NCBI RefSeq assembly: GCF_903819435.1
Contig: NZ_CAIJDP010000068.1
Location: 124,001 to 188,000, forward strand
Direction: 5' to 3'
DNA: 64,000 bases
DNA from: Flavobacterium salmonis
GTDB lineage: Bacteria > Bacteroidota > Bacteroidia > Flavobacteriales > Flavobacteriaceae
In this document: positions 10,698 through 16,846 of the stretch, piece after piece
Layout of the letters: the number at the start of each line of letters is the position of its first letter
How positions within the stretch are numbered: position 1 is the first letter of the stretch
Made by a program: the position numbers and the translations under genes
Notes under the pieces: model-generated
Told to the model about the DNA's origin: nothing
What the model saw: the letters and a program-made list of their open reading frames with translations, nothing else
Databases searched by the model: none

Positions 10698-11339
10698 TTA
10701 TAGTTGAGTCCAGAATATCTTTTTATAATCTCCAAATCCTATTTCTAATTGCTTTTTTATGAAATCAGATTCGGTAAATTTTATTGCTTTTCTTAGGACA
10801 ATCCGGTCGATGTACAGCTGAAGCAGACAATCGTTTGAAGCAACGGTATCAAAATCTATTTTTTCAATCTCAATTTCAAACCCAATTGCTGAATAATGAA
10901 ATTGATATAAATGTCTTTCGAGAATTGGAATCACAGGATCATCTGCATCAATTCGTTTCATTTCTTCTAAAATCTGAGGTAAAAAACGCAGACAAAGATC
11001 TGCAGAAAGCGCAGCAGACGCATTTTCTTTTCCTGAAAAATCAGGTAAAAGTACATTCAAATCACTAATTGTATGCTCTCGATATAATAAAAGCTGTGCT
11101 GCAAAATATACTGTTTTTGCTGCCCATAATCCCACATCTGCATTAAACCTGGGTGCAACGCCAGGATATTCTAAAATCTCTCTTTCATATTCAGTTTCCA
11201 AAAATGAAACCGTATCATTCTCTTCTGTTTTAGAAATACTGGTCAGTTTATCAGTCAAAATAATCTGTTCGATTGTTCTGAGGTGATAAATGGTATCCAA
11301 AAAAGGAGTTTCTGTCTTATTCATATTGCTAAATTGCAT
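10698..11339 (-). CDS. Uncharacterised helical protein, first gene of MoxR-vWA operon
   Basis: 213 residues, predominantly alpha-helical, acidic, cytosolic, no recognised motif. It is the promoter-proximal gene of the minus-strand operon that continues with MoxR, a bpX-like gene, vWA and the membrane TPR gene. A good -7 box (TATATTTG, 11391-11398) lies about 50 bases upstream. The methionine five codons downstream is an alternative start. In related clusters a small helical protein precedes MoxR; no function can be given. Confidence 0.6.
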   Translation of the reverse strand: MQFSNMNKTETPFLDTIYHLRTIEQIILTDKLTSISKTEENDTVSFLETEYEREILEYPGVAPRFNADVGLWAAKTVYFAAQLLLYREHTISDLNVLLPDFSGKENASAALSADLCLRFLPQILEEMKRIDADDPVIPILERHLYQFHYSAIGFEIEIEKIDFDTVASNDCLLQLYIDRIVLRKAIKFTESDFIKKQLEIGFGDYKKIFWTQL

Positions 11340-11390
11340 GATTTTTAATCAATTATGAAGGTTAAAAAATCCCACAAAACTGTATATTCA

Positions 11391-11398
11391 CAAATATA
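11391..11398 (-). promoter_or_regulatory. -7 promoter box for MoxR-vWA operon
   Basis: Reads TATATTTG on the minus strand, an exact match to the Bacteroidota -7 consensus TAnnTTTG, placed ~52 bases before the first gene of the operon. No clear -33 TTTG is seen. Confidence 0.6.
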
Positions 11399-11469
11399 TC
11401 ATTAAATCCGAACTTTGTTAAAACTATTATTTATTCTCAAAAATGATCCGGATTTGATTTCTCCTTTCA

Positions 11470-11507
11470 CAAAAGAGAAACTGCAAATAAAAAATATCTG
11501 CAGTTTC
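11470..11507 (-). terminator. Probable terminator after the exonuclease gene
   Basis: A 9-bp perfect stem (GAAACTGCA / TGCAGTTTC) closes a 13-base A/T loop, followed on the minus strand by TCTTTTG. It lies ~50 bases past the exonuclease stop and would end the slipin-exonuclease transcript. Confidence 0.55.
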
Positions 11508-11558
11508 CTTCTGTAGCTATCACTTAGTAAACAACAGCTGTCAATAACAAAACAAATT

Positions 11559-12104
11559 CTAATTCTTCAGACACCAATGCAAAATTTTAGCAATGTTTTT
11601 GGCATCGTCAATACCTCTGTGATGTGTTCCTTCCAAAGGAATATTAAGCAAATGCAACGCGCCGTTCATTCCGGTTGGCTTCACCAGCCCAAACTTTTCG
11701 GCAAAATGTTCTTTAACATTAATGTGCTCCTCTCCCATTGGATACTGGACGCCAAACGATTTACACTGTTTTTTAAGCATATTGAGATCGTACTGACCGT
11801 AACTTGCCCAGGTATACAAATCGGGATTGTATTCATCAATCAGCTGGTTAACTGCATCTTCAAAACTCACTCCGTTTTTATCCAGCAAATCCTGGGTAAT
11901 TGTGGTCAGTTCAGTACAAAACAAGCTTACGCTGGAACGCTCTGGTTTTATCAATATTCCTTTATTTTTAGAAATTGCACCGGTTTCTGTATCCAAAACG
12001 GCCAAACCAATTTCAATAATTTCATTTTGATGCCCCTGCGGGACTGCTCCCTGCCAACATGTGGCTTCTAAATCGATAATAATAATTTTATCTGTAGTTT
12101 TCAT
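11559..12104 (-). CDS. DEDDh 3'-5' exonuclease (ERI1/KapD-like)
   Basis: 181 residues, a single DnaQ-fold exonuclease domain. The first acidic motif is DLEATCW (D11, E13), the second lies around YGQYDLNMLK, and the DEDDh histidine/aspartate motif is HHRGIDDAKN near residue 160. The order and the Cys-Trp after DLE are typical of the ERI1/3'hExo/KapD branch, which trims structured RNA 3' ends. It is 50 bases downstream of the slipin gene and probably in the same transcript as the permuted tRNA-like RNAs, so tRNA-fragment end-trimming is an attractive but inferred role. Confidence 0.85.
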   Translation of the reverse strand: MKTTDKIIIIDLEATCWQGAVPQGHQNEIIEIGLAVLDTETGAISKNKGILIKPERSSVSLFCTELTTITQDLLDKNGVSFEDAVNQLIDEYNPDLYTWASYGQYDLNMLKKQCKSFGVQYPMGEEHINVKEHFAEKFGLVKPTGMNGALHLLNIPLEGTHHRGIDDAKNIAKILHWCLKN

Positions 12105-12154
12105 TTTTTCTAATTTTTAAATAAACCAACAGCACTATTTACTGTTAGTTTCTC

Positions 12155-13252
12155 TTATTTTACGAAGATTTCCTTCAATTGACCGATAACATTTCCGCTT
12201 CCTGAAATGGTAATTTCACCGATTTTATCAGCAATTTTCTCTACATATTCCATCTCTTTCAATTTCCACAGCATTTCGTTTTCTTCCATCAGCTTTGCGG
12301 TGTTTAGCAAACTTCTTGTTGCAGCGGTTTCTTCTCTTCTCATAATGCTGTTGGCCTGCGCTTTTTTCTCTGCAACCAAAACCTGATTCATGATTTCTTT
12401 CATATCACCTGGCAAGATCACGTCTCTAATTCCGGCATCAGAAATTGTTAAACCTAAATCTTTGATTTTAGTTTTTGTGTCTTCTAAAATAGCATCGGCA
12501 ATAGCATCTTTTCTACTCAATAATTCGTCTAAAGTCAAACCTCCGATAAAAGCTCTTAAAACCAATTGCATCGTAACATATAATTGTTTTTCGAAGTCTT
12601 TATTTTCCACAAGGGCTTTGATGATATCCACAACCTGGTATCTCACAAAAAAGTTGATTCTTAATCCTGCTTTATCTTTGGTTAACAATTCCTGACCGGA
12701 AATTTCTACTTGCTGCTGTCTGATATCAACAGTTTTAACCTCAATTGTAATTGCGTTATTCCAGAAATAATGTGTTCCTGATTTTAATTCTTTCACGAAA
12801 GTGCCGTTTACAAACAACAAAGCTTTGTCATTGCTTGCTACGATAAACTTTCTTGTAAAGAATTTTATCTTAACATTTTCCAATAAGTTTACCGGAATGT
12901 TTTCTGTGATTTCGATTTTAGACAAATCTGCTTTAACGAATTCGTTTTTTACAACTCCTTTCCAAAAAGCATATTTTCCTGGCATTAAAACTTCTTTGAA
13001 ATTTCCTTTCACAAATTGCAAAACAATTTCATTATCGGCAACCTCAACAACTTCTAAAAGTGAAGCCAATACTTCATTCTGCAATAAAATTTCCAATTCA
13101 AAAGGAGCCTGAAAAGATCCGTTTAGATCGTAAATCATTATATTCTTGTTTCCAAAAATCCAGTGTAATCCTTCTTCAATTACTTTTACCAATTTTCTGT
13201 TTTCGAACACCAAGCCCACTTGGAAAGTTTCGATATTAATTCTCTTAATCAC
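12155..13252 (-). CDS. Slipin / SPFH (band 7) family protein
   Basis: 365 residues. Residues ~115-330 are an SPFH domain (FVASNDKALLFVNG..., LTKDKAGLRINFFVRYQV, VLRAFIGGLTLDELLSRK) with the trailing coiled region AEKKAQANSIMRREETAA typical of slipins. The usual N-terminal transmembrane helix is absent; instead a duplicated SPFH-like beta segment occupies ~1-110. The start is GTG at 13252. Slipins are recurrent neighbours of bacterial RNA-repair ligases and Y-RNA genes. It is preceded by ~750 bases of structured non-coding sequence driven by one of the five shared operators, so it should be induced together with the repair ligases. Confidence 0.85.
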   Translation of the reverse strand: MIKRINIETFQVGLVFENRKLVKVIEEGLHWIFGNKNIMIYDLNGSFQAPFELEILLQNEVLASLLEVVEVADNEIVLQFVKGNFKEVLMPGKYAFWKGVVKNEFVKADLSKIEITENIPVNLLENVKIKFFTRKFIVASNDKALLFVNGTFVKELKSGTHYFWNNAITIEVKTVDIRQQQVEISGQELLTKDKAGLRINFFVRYQVVDIIKALVENKDFEKQLYVTMQLVLRAFIGGLTLDELLSRKDAIADAILEDTKTKIKDLGLTISDAGIRDVILPGDMKEIMNQVLVAEKKAQANSIMRREETAATRSLLNTAKLMEENEMLWKLKEMEYVEKIADKIGEITISGSGNVIGQLKEIFVK

Positions 13253-13641
13253 AATATTTTTATTTTTTGTTTCAGGTTTTCTCTGTTTCAGGTTTGAAAT
13301 CGAAGAAAATCTCTTTTATTTATTTCTAAAGTCAAACGCCTAACTTTTACATTTAACTTATAACTTACTTTTAATAAAAAACTTCATTGTCTTTCTCCTC
13401 CGGAAAAAACGGACGAATAGTTTGTCTCATGTCTGGCTGAATTGTTGACGATTCTATTTTGTTGAGATAATCCCCAAATTATCCTAACAATCAAACCGAA
13501 AAGAAGACAAGCTTTTCAAAATACATTTCTGTTCGCACTGGCTTTATCAGAGTGCGAAACTTCGGATTTTAAAATCCTGATTTCACTGACAAAGACAAAT
13601 CAGTTTTTTTCTGGTCATCTTTTTAAGAGTGATGTTCTCCG
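13253..13641 (-). ncRNA. Structured non-coding segment between permuted tRNA-like RNAs and slipin
   Basis: No ORF worth calling. Several hairpins can be drawn on the minus strand: an 8-bp stem TTCGCACT/AGTGCGAA at 13532-13558, a palindrome GGATTTTAAAATCC near 13565, a 7-bp stem CTGATTT/AAATCAG around 13575-13605, and GATAAT/ATTATC near 13465-13482. It would be the long leader of the slipin mRNA or the 3' part of a non-coding transcript. Function unknown. Confidence 0.4.
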
Positions 13642-13724
13642 GAAATACAGATTTTCAGTCTGTTGACTTACCATTCGTCCAACTAATCCCTATGATTAGT
13701 GCAGGAATCGAACCTGCTGATTTC
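13642..13724 (-). ncRNA. Circularly permuted tRNA-like module 2
   Basis: On the minus strand the order is T-arm (GCAGG-TTCGATT-CCTGC, 13701-13717), acceptor 3' strand ACTAATC (13694-13700), a 5-base loop ATAGG, acceptor 5' strand GATTAGT (13682-13688, 7 bp perfect), D-arm with GG in the loop, then an anticodon arm ACAGA-CTGAAAA-TCTGT (13647-13663) whose loop reads GAA by position. The 5' and 3' ends can pair as GAAAT/ATTTC, like a long variable arm. There is no D-arm/anticodon arm upstream of the T-arm that matches this acceptor, and no T-arm after the anticodon arm, so permutation explains the sequence better than a decayed ordinary tRNA. Topology resembles the tRNA-like part of YrlA-type Y RNAs. 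Confidence 0.65.
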
Positions 13725-13789
13725 TATTGCTCTAACCTGACTAAGCTATCGCATTGCTGCGAATGGGAATCGAACCCATGACCTATAGA
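13723..13789 (-). ncRNA. Circularly permuted tRNA-like module 1
   Basis: Minus-strand order: anticodon-stem 3' strand TCTAT (13785-13789), AGGTC, T-arm ATGGG-TTCGATT-CCCAT (13763-13779), acceptor 3' strand TCGCA, GCAA tetraloop, acceptor 5' strand TGCGA (13749-13762), TA, D-arm GCTTAGTCAGGTTAGAGC, A, anticodon-stem 5' strand ATAGA (13723-13727). ATAGA and TCTAT pair, so the molecule is a tRNA opened in the anticodon loop with its acceptor stem sealed by a GNRA loop. It overlaps module 2 by two bases. It is transcribed ahead of slipin from a shared operator-promoter. Whether it is ligated, bound as a decoy, or part of a Y RNA is unknown. Confidence 0.65.
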
Positions 13790-13836
13790 TTGGTGAGATA
13801 ATTTTATGGAAAACCATCCAAAACCTTCAAACCAGG

Positions 13837-13894
13837 CTGTATAGAAAAACATAATTCGCTTTCGCGAAAAGTATCCTACAATGGTGCTATACAG
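13837..13894 (-). ncRNA. Stem-loop upstream of permuted tRNA-like modules
   Basis: An 8-bp outer stem CTGTATAG/CTATACAG encloses an inner hairpin TTCGC-GAAA-GCGAA (13855-13868) with a GAAA tetraloop on the minus strand. It lies between the promoter and the permuted modules and is probably part of the same RNA; the long outer stem could be the protein-binding part of a Y-RNA-like molecule (inference). Confidence 0.5.
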
Positions 13895-13926
13895 AAACAC
13901 CCAACAAGGCTTGTTTGATATTTTTA

Positions 13927-13944
13927 ATCAAAGTTTCCTTTGAT
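13927..13944 (-). ncRNA. 5' hairpin of the locus A transcript
   Basis: ATCAAAG-GAAA-CTTTGAT on the minus strand: 7 bp with a GAAA tetraloop, ~40 bases downstream of the predicted promoter. Likely a stabilising 5' structure of the transcript. Confidence 0.45.
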
Positions 13945-13980
13945 GTTATTTCATTTTATAAAAAAACTTATATTTCTCTT

Positions 13981-14024
13981 GAACAAATATTCAAATTACA
14001 CTGCGCAATTATTTTGCGCAGTGT
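13981..14024 (-). promoter_or_regulatory. Shared operator-promoter, copy 1 (permuted tRNA/slipin unit)
   Basis: Near-perfect palindrome at 13998-14024 with arms CACTGCGCAA / TTTTGCGCAGTG, followed after 8 bases by the -7-like box AATATTTG (minus strand, 13984-13991). The same arrangement occurs at 39021-39059, 40106-40144, 44205-44243 and 44293-44331. The palindrome covers the -33 region, so its binding protein could act as activator or repressor. The WYL protein at 45224 is the best candidate. Confidence 0.75.
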
Positions 14025-14030
14025 AAAAAA

Positions 14031-14816
14031 TTAATTTATCCATTCCATAACAGTCGATAAGTAAACTTGTCTTACGTCTTCAAATCTCGTGATATTCGGA
14101 ATATGATTTACTTCCAGTAAGTATTTAGAACCGTCTTTTGCAACGATATAATCATTTCCAATCATATCCATTTTCAAAGCTTCTTTTATATGAAGCGTAT
14201 CAGCGAGCAAATCATCATCAACAGGCATAAAACCTGCGCTATCAGGATGAATAGACTTTAACCAATCGTCTCCTTCTAATTTGATCTGCCAATACGTATC
14301 GCCAATCATCATAATCCGAACGGCTTGTCCTTCATAATACGGTTCAATAGTAGCGGTAAATTCGCTTTCCCATTCACCGGTAAAACGATGCTTATTTTCA
14401 CCACAATGCCAGTTTCCCCATTTTGCAACTGTATCGTTTGTTGTATTTACAGAACTTCCTGCACTTACAAAACCTCTTGGAGTACTAAATCTCGAAAGAG
14501 ACAAAGCTTTTACCAGACAAGGAATCTTAAATCGGCAGTCCAGCATTGCTGCTGCATTCGGATAACAATTTCCTCTCCAGATGGCAAGACCCGCAATAAA
14601 ATCGAAATCATTATCGTAAATTCCGTAATAGACTACTTTATCTACAGGCAACATCCCAATTCCGTTCGATTTTTCCATATACAAAACGGTATCTTTAACC
14701 ACAATTTTTGGTATGGACTGGTGCCAAATAATATGTCCTGAATATTGGGCTTTTATACTATCGTATTCTTCCTGTTCAATACCCACAAGGGCAATTCGGT
14801 TGTATTTTTGTTTCAT
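14031..14816 (-). CDS. ATP-grasp domain protein
   Basis: 261 residues. The C-terminal half has the ATP-grasp ending DMIGNDYIVAKDGSKYLLEVN, where the acidic and Asn residues bind Mg-ATP, preceded by a Lys-bearing strand YWQIKLEGDDW. The N-terminal ~100 residues are a Rossmann-like pre-ATP-grasp region. ATP-grasp enzymes form amide or thioester bonds through acyl phosphates; the substrate here is unknown. It follows the RLIG1-like ligase after 34 bases and is probably co-transcribed with it and the tRNA array upstream. Comparable ATP-grasp genes accompany RNA ligases in some bacterial and viral genomes. Confidence 0.75.
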   Translation of the reverse strand: MKQKYNRIALVGIEQEEYDSIKAQYSGHIIWHQSIPKIVVKDTVLYMEKSNGIGMLPVDKVVYYGIYDNDFDFIAGLAIWRGNCYPNAAAMLDCRFKIPCLVKALSLSRFSTPRGFVSAGSSVNTTNDTVAKWGNWHCGENKHRFTGEWESEFTATIEPYYEGQAVRIMMIGDTYWQIKLEGDDWLKSIHPDSAGFMPVDDDLLADTLHIKEALKMDMIGNDYIVAKDGSKYLLEVNHIPNITRFEDVRQVYLSTVMEWIN

Positions 14817-14850
14817 CGTTTTTAATTTTAAATGTTACTTGTTTTTGCTT

Positions 14851-15420
14851 CTAAACGGCTTCCAGTTTCAGGCGTTTAATTCCAAAATCTGTTTTTCTCA
14901 ATTTGCACATTCTTTCATCTGAAATGTGGTGGAAAACAATTCCTTCAATATCATTTTCCGACAAGAAATTTTCTAAATCATCGAAATTGAGACTTACAAA
15001 ATCTACTATTTCTGCACCGTGTTTTACCAAAGTATGTTTCTCAAACTTTTCAGGATTTCCTTGTACTTTCGGGCCGCATAATTCGTATGTTCCGTCAACT
15101 TTGTTTTCTAATTGATCGAAAGCTTCGAAAAAATGTTTATCCTCAGATTTTGATCTGTCGCATTTCAGCCAGTGTGGGTGATGTCCTGAAATTGGATCGG
15201 CTTCCTGACACGGAATTGCTCCTTCCGGAATTGTTCGTCCTTTTTTGGCATCGAATCTTTTGAACAATTCTCCGCCTATAATGGCTGCAGATGTACCGTC
15301 GAATTTTCTGGTTGCAATAGCTTTTCCATCAAAAACCCATTTATTTTCGATATTAATTTTATTAATTACCCTTCCTAAATCAGCAGGGTTTTTAGCAAAT
15401 AATGTGGTTATCTTTTTCAT
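14851..15420 (-). CDS. RLIG1-like (DUF5565) RNA ligase
   Basis: 189 residues. Nucleotidyltransferase motif I is KFDG with the presumed AMP-accepting lysine K39 (TRKFDGTS); motif III is around DGTYELCGPKVQG, motif IV EGIVFHH and motif V CKLRKTDFG. The compact size and motif spacing match the DUF5565/RLIG1 family, small ATP-dependent 5'-3' RNA ligases known from human C12orf29, rather than Rnl1 or Rnl2. It stands 32 bases downstream of the last tRNA of the divergent tRNA array, which suggests tRNAs as substrates. The assignment rests on motifs and length only. Confidence 0.8.
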   Translation of the reverse strand: MKKITTLFAKNPADLGRVINKINIENKWVFDGKAIATRKFDGTSAAIIGGELFKRFDAKKGRTIPEGAIPCQEADPISGHHPHWLKCDRSKSEDKHFFEAFDQLENKVDGTYELCGPKVQGNPEKFEKHTLVKHGAEIVDFVSLNFDDLENFLSENDIEGIVFHHISDERMCKLRKTDFGIKRLKLEAV

Positions 15421-15451
15421 TGTTTCTTTTTTAATTAAACGTTTCTTTTTG

Positions 15452-15524
15452 TACAGGAAGAGAGACTCGAACTCTCAAAATACAGATCCTAAGTCTGCCG
15501 CGTCTACCATTTCGCCATTCCTGC
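15452..15524 (-). tRNA. tRNA-Leu(TAG)-like, short variable loop
   Basis: Acceptor GCAGGAA/TTCCTGT (one G-U), Leu-type D-arm, anticodon arm with loop CTTAGGA (TAG), T-arm GAGAG-TTCGAGT-CTCTC. The variable region is only ~5 bases, whereas bacterial tRNA-Leu has a long variable arm. CCA is not encoded. Lies 32 bases before the RLIG1-like ligase start. Confidence 0.75.
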
Positions 15525-15557
15525 TTTTATTAATCCTCAGTATTTCAAAACTGAAAT

Positions 15558-15695
15558 TGGTGGAAATAGTAAGATTCGAACCTACTCAGTCAAAGACAAC
15601 GGTGTTTAGCTCATCATTTTTATTGTTTTTTTGGTTTCGCTGAATGAAAAATTTCATTTCAGACCGCCCTAACTCTCCAGCTTTAGCGTATTTCC
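15558..15695 (-). tRNA. Interrupted class II tRNA with ~52-nt insertion in the anticodon loop
   Basis: Acceptor GGAAATA/TATTTCC (7 bp) with A73 and encoded CCA; D-stem CTAA/TTAG with GG in the loop; anticodon stem GCGGT/ACCGT (15663-15667 and 15599-15603); long variable arm TGTCTTTGACTGA; T-arm GTAGG-TTCGAAT-CTTAC. Between the two anticodon-stem strands there are 59 bases instead of 7, starting with a stable hairpin (15640-15662, CTGA...TCAG). This is where tRNA introns sit, but I see no group I core. Identity (Ser/Tyr/Leu class) cannot be read because the splice points are unknown. Confidence 0.65.
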
Positions 15696-15701
15696 ATTTT
15701 G

Positions 15702-15773
15702 TCTGGGAAGCAGGATTCGAACCTGCGACCTCCCGCGTCCAAGGCGGGTAAACAACCACCGTTATCTTCCCAG
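15702..15773 (-). tRNA. tRNA-Pro(TGG)
   Basis: Acceptor CTGGGAA/TTCCCAG with C1-G72 and A73, as expected for proline; anticodon arm CCCGC-CTTGGAC-GCGGG (TGG); T-arm GCAGG-TTCGAAT-CCTGC. The D-arm is unusual (AAC-GGTGGTT-GTT, 3 bp). CCA not encoded. Confidence 0.85.
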
Positions 15774-15780
15774 TTTTTTT

Positions 15781-15898
15781 TAAAGGCTCTAAGATGCTAA
15801 GGTTCTGAGGGGCTAAGTTTTTAAATCTTTGCGCCTCTGCATCTTTGTACCTCTGCACCTTCCTCAGTACCTTAGTCCCTAAGAACCTCAACACCTTC
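15781..15898. repeat. Dispersed short-repeat tract between tRNA-Pro and tRNA-Asp
   Basis: Degenerate tandem copies of an ~11-base word (CTAAGATGCTAAGGTTCTGAGG on this strand, inverted in the second half: CCTCAGTACCTTAGTCCCTAAG). The same words recur at 33180-33210 and 35085-35125. Typical Flavobacterium intergenic repeats; no function evident. Confidence 0.6.
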
Positions 15899-15906
15899 AA
15901 AACTCG

Positions 15907-15979
15907 CGGCTCATACGGGAGTCGAACCCGTTTCTCCCGAGAGACAGTCGGGAAGGTTAGCCAGTAACCCCAATGAGCC
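15907..15979 (-). tRNA. tRNA-Asp(GTC)
   Basis: Acceptor GGCTCAT/ATGAGCC, 7 bp, with the Asp discriminator G73; D-arm GGTT...AACC; anticodon arm CCCGA-CTGTCTC-TCGGG (GTC); T-arm ACGGG-TTCGACT-CCCGT. CCA not encoded. The most canonical member of the array. Confidence 0.9.
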
Positions 15980-15999
15980 AGTTCCTTCTAGAGAACAAG

Positions 16000-16071
16000 T
16001 GGTTTTGGAAGGGCTCGAACCTTCAACCTCCAGCAAACTCGCTGACTATCTACCAATTGCTATACAAAACC
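16000..16071 (-). tRNA. tRNA-like, 6-nt anticodon loop (unassigned)
   Basis: Acceptor GGTTTTG/CAAAACC (7 bp, A73) and T-arm GAAGG-TTCGAGC-CCTTC are intact. The best anticodon stem TCAGC/GCTGG encloses only six bases (GAGTTT) and U33 is missing, so no anticodon can be read with confidence. It may be a decayed or non-decoding tRNA. Confidence 0.6.
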
Positions 16072-16087
16072 ATTATTTTTTGGGCAT

Positions 16088-16113
16088 AAAAAAAGCACCC
16101 GGTAAAGGTGCTT
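16088..16113 (-). terminator. Rho-independent terminator of micro-gene 1
   Basis: Minus strand: AGCACC-TTTACC-GGGTGCT followed by seven T. Located ~25 bases after the 41-residue ORF and 17 bases before the next tRNA. Confidence 0.85.
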
Positions 16114-16137
16114 CAAGATTTATAAGATATACGTATC

Positions 16138-16263
16138 CTATTGTCCATGTTCATACACCTGTATTGTTTTACATCCAAGATCGCGTCCCGGGTGTAGTTG
16201 TTCTAAGCTGTATATTTTTAAATCAAAAATCATTTTATAAGTTGTATTATATTTTGAAATCAT
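16138..16263 (-). CDS. 41-residue micropeptide 1
   Basis: Short ORF with its own exact -7 box (TATCTTTG, 16299-16306) about 36 bases upstream and a strong terminator just downstream, so it is an autonomous transcription unit. I chose the ATG at 16263; the same frame is open further upstream but that would run through the promoter. The C-terminal half (LHPGRDLGCKTIQVYEHG) aligns with the second micropeptide at 16638-16742 by LxP, a central GC and YE. Function unknown; the transcript could equally act as an RNA. Confidence 0.5.
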   Translation of the reverse strand: MISKYNTTYKMIFDLKIYSLEQLHPGRDLGCKTIQVYEHGQ

Positions 16264-16298
16264 TTTTATCTGAAAATCTTTGTTCTGATTTTCTTCGG

Positions 16299-16306
16299 CA
16301 AAGATA
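16299..16306 (-). promoter_or_regulatory. -7 box of micro-gene 1
   Basis: TATCTTTG on the minus strand, exact TAnnTTTG match. Confidence 0.65.
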
Positions 16307-16577
16307 AAGTCGAAAAAATCAATTATCCAAATTATTTTTCGAATTACTTTATTGACTATCAGTAATTTACGATTTAATTTTGAAAATAAAAATCCTGTCC
16401 GCATACTGGTGCAGATTTCTTTTTGTATCAAATGACTGTCTCTCATCAGATTACTTTTCAAGATTATATTTCACTATTTTGATTAATCATTAAACATTTT
16501 TTGTACAATTTTTTTAAATTATTTTTGATTAAAGTCTTTTTACTCATTTTTTGATGTGCTTTTTTCAGTCTTAAACA

Positions 16578-16606
16578 AAAAAAGCGCCCTGCTTTGAGGA
16601 CGCTTT
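16578..16606 (-). terminator. Rho-independent terminator of micro-gene 2
   Basis: Minus strand stem AAAGCGTCC/GGGCGCTTT followed by a T run; ~30 bases after the 34-residue ORF. Confidence 0.8.
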
Positions 16607-16637
16607 TATATTTTATGTTGAGTTTTAACTCTAAATT

Positions 16638-16742
16638 TTACATTTCAATTTCATAAAAATACATATTGCATCCTGAGCTTTTAGCCGGAAGATATCCTGC
16701 TAAGCGGTCAAAATTTTGTCTTACTGAAAGTATCATATGCAT
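16638..16742 (-). CDS. 34-residue micropeptide 2
   Basis: Short ORF directly downstream of a -7 box (TACATTTG, 16765-16772) and upstream of a terminator. A second ATG lies at 16736. Its C-terminal half (YLPAKSSGCNMYFYEIEM) resembles micropeptide 1: Leu/His-Pro, a Gly-Cys pair and a Tyr-Glu at matching spacing, suggesting paralogy. Some similarity is visible at the DNA level too (GCTTAG and GGATGyAA), so a shared small RNA is an alternative. No function known. Confidence 0.5.
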   Translation of the reverse strand: MHMILSVRQNFDRLAGYLPAKSSGCNMYFYEIEM

Positions 16743-16764
16743 TTTTTGTTTTTTATTACGGGTG

Positions 16765-16772
16765 CAAATGTA
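16765..16772 (-). promoter_or_regulatory. -7 box of micro-gene 2
   Basis: TACATTTG on the minus strand, exact TAnnTTTG match, 22 bases before the ORF start. Confidence 0.65.
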
Positions 16773-16846
16773 GAAGTTTTTTTCTATTTATATAATTCTT
16801 TCCGAATTTTTATTAAGGTTTAAATTACTTTTTTCGTTTGCATTTG

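Noticed and set aside
13642..13789. Two ordinary but decayed tRNAs in tandem
   Set aside because: The acceptor strands pair across a 4-5 base loop in the permuted order, and no upstream strands match in the normal order.
14325..14741. Plus-strand open frame of 138 codons
   Set aside because: Fully antisense to the ATP-grasp gene, with no promoter or recognisable protein; other antisense frames in the window were rejected likewise.
15640..15662. Group I intron core in the interrupted tRNA
   Set aside because: The whole insert is ~52 bases, too short for any self-splicing intron, and lacks P/Q/R/S elements.
15781..15898. CRISPR-like array of short repeats
   Set aside because: Units are ~11 bases, degenerate, partly inverted and without spacers of constant length; the same words are dispersed elsewhere.
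15586..15900. Open frame of 104 codons across the tRNA array
   Set aside because: It overlaps tRNA-Pro, the interrupted tRNA and a repeat tract and has no gene-like composition.
16138..16461. 107-codon open frame extending micropeptide 1 upstream
   Set aside because: It runs through the -7 box at 16299-16306 and the added residues are A/T-driven; the 41-codon form starts just after the promoter.
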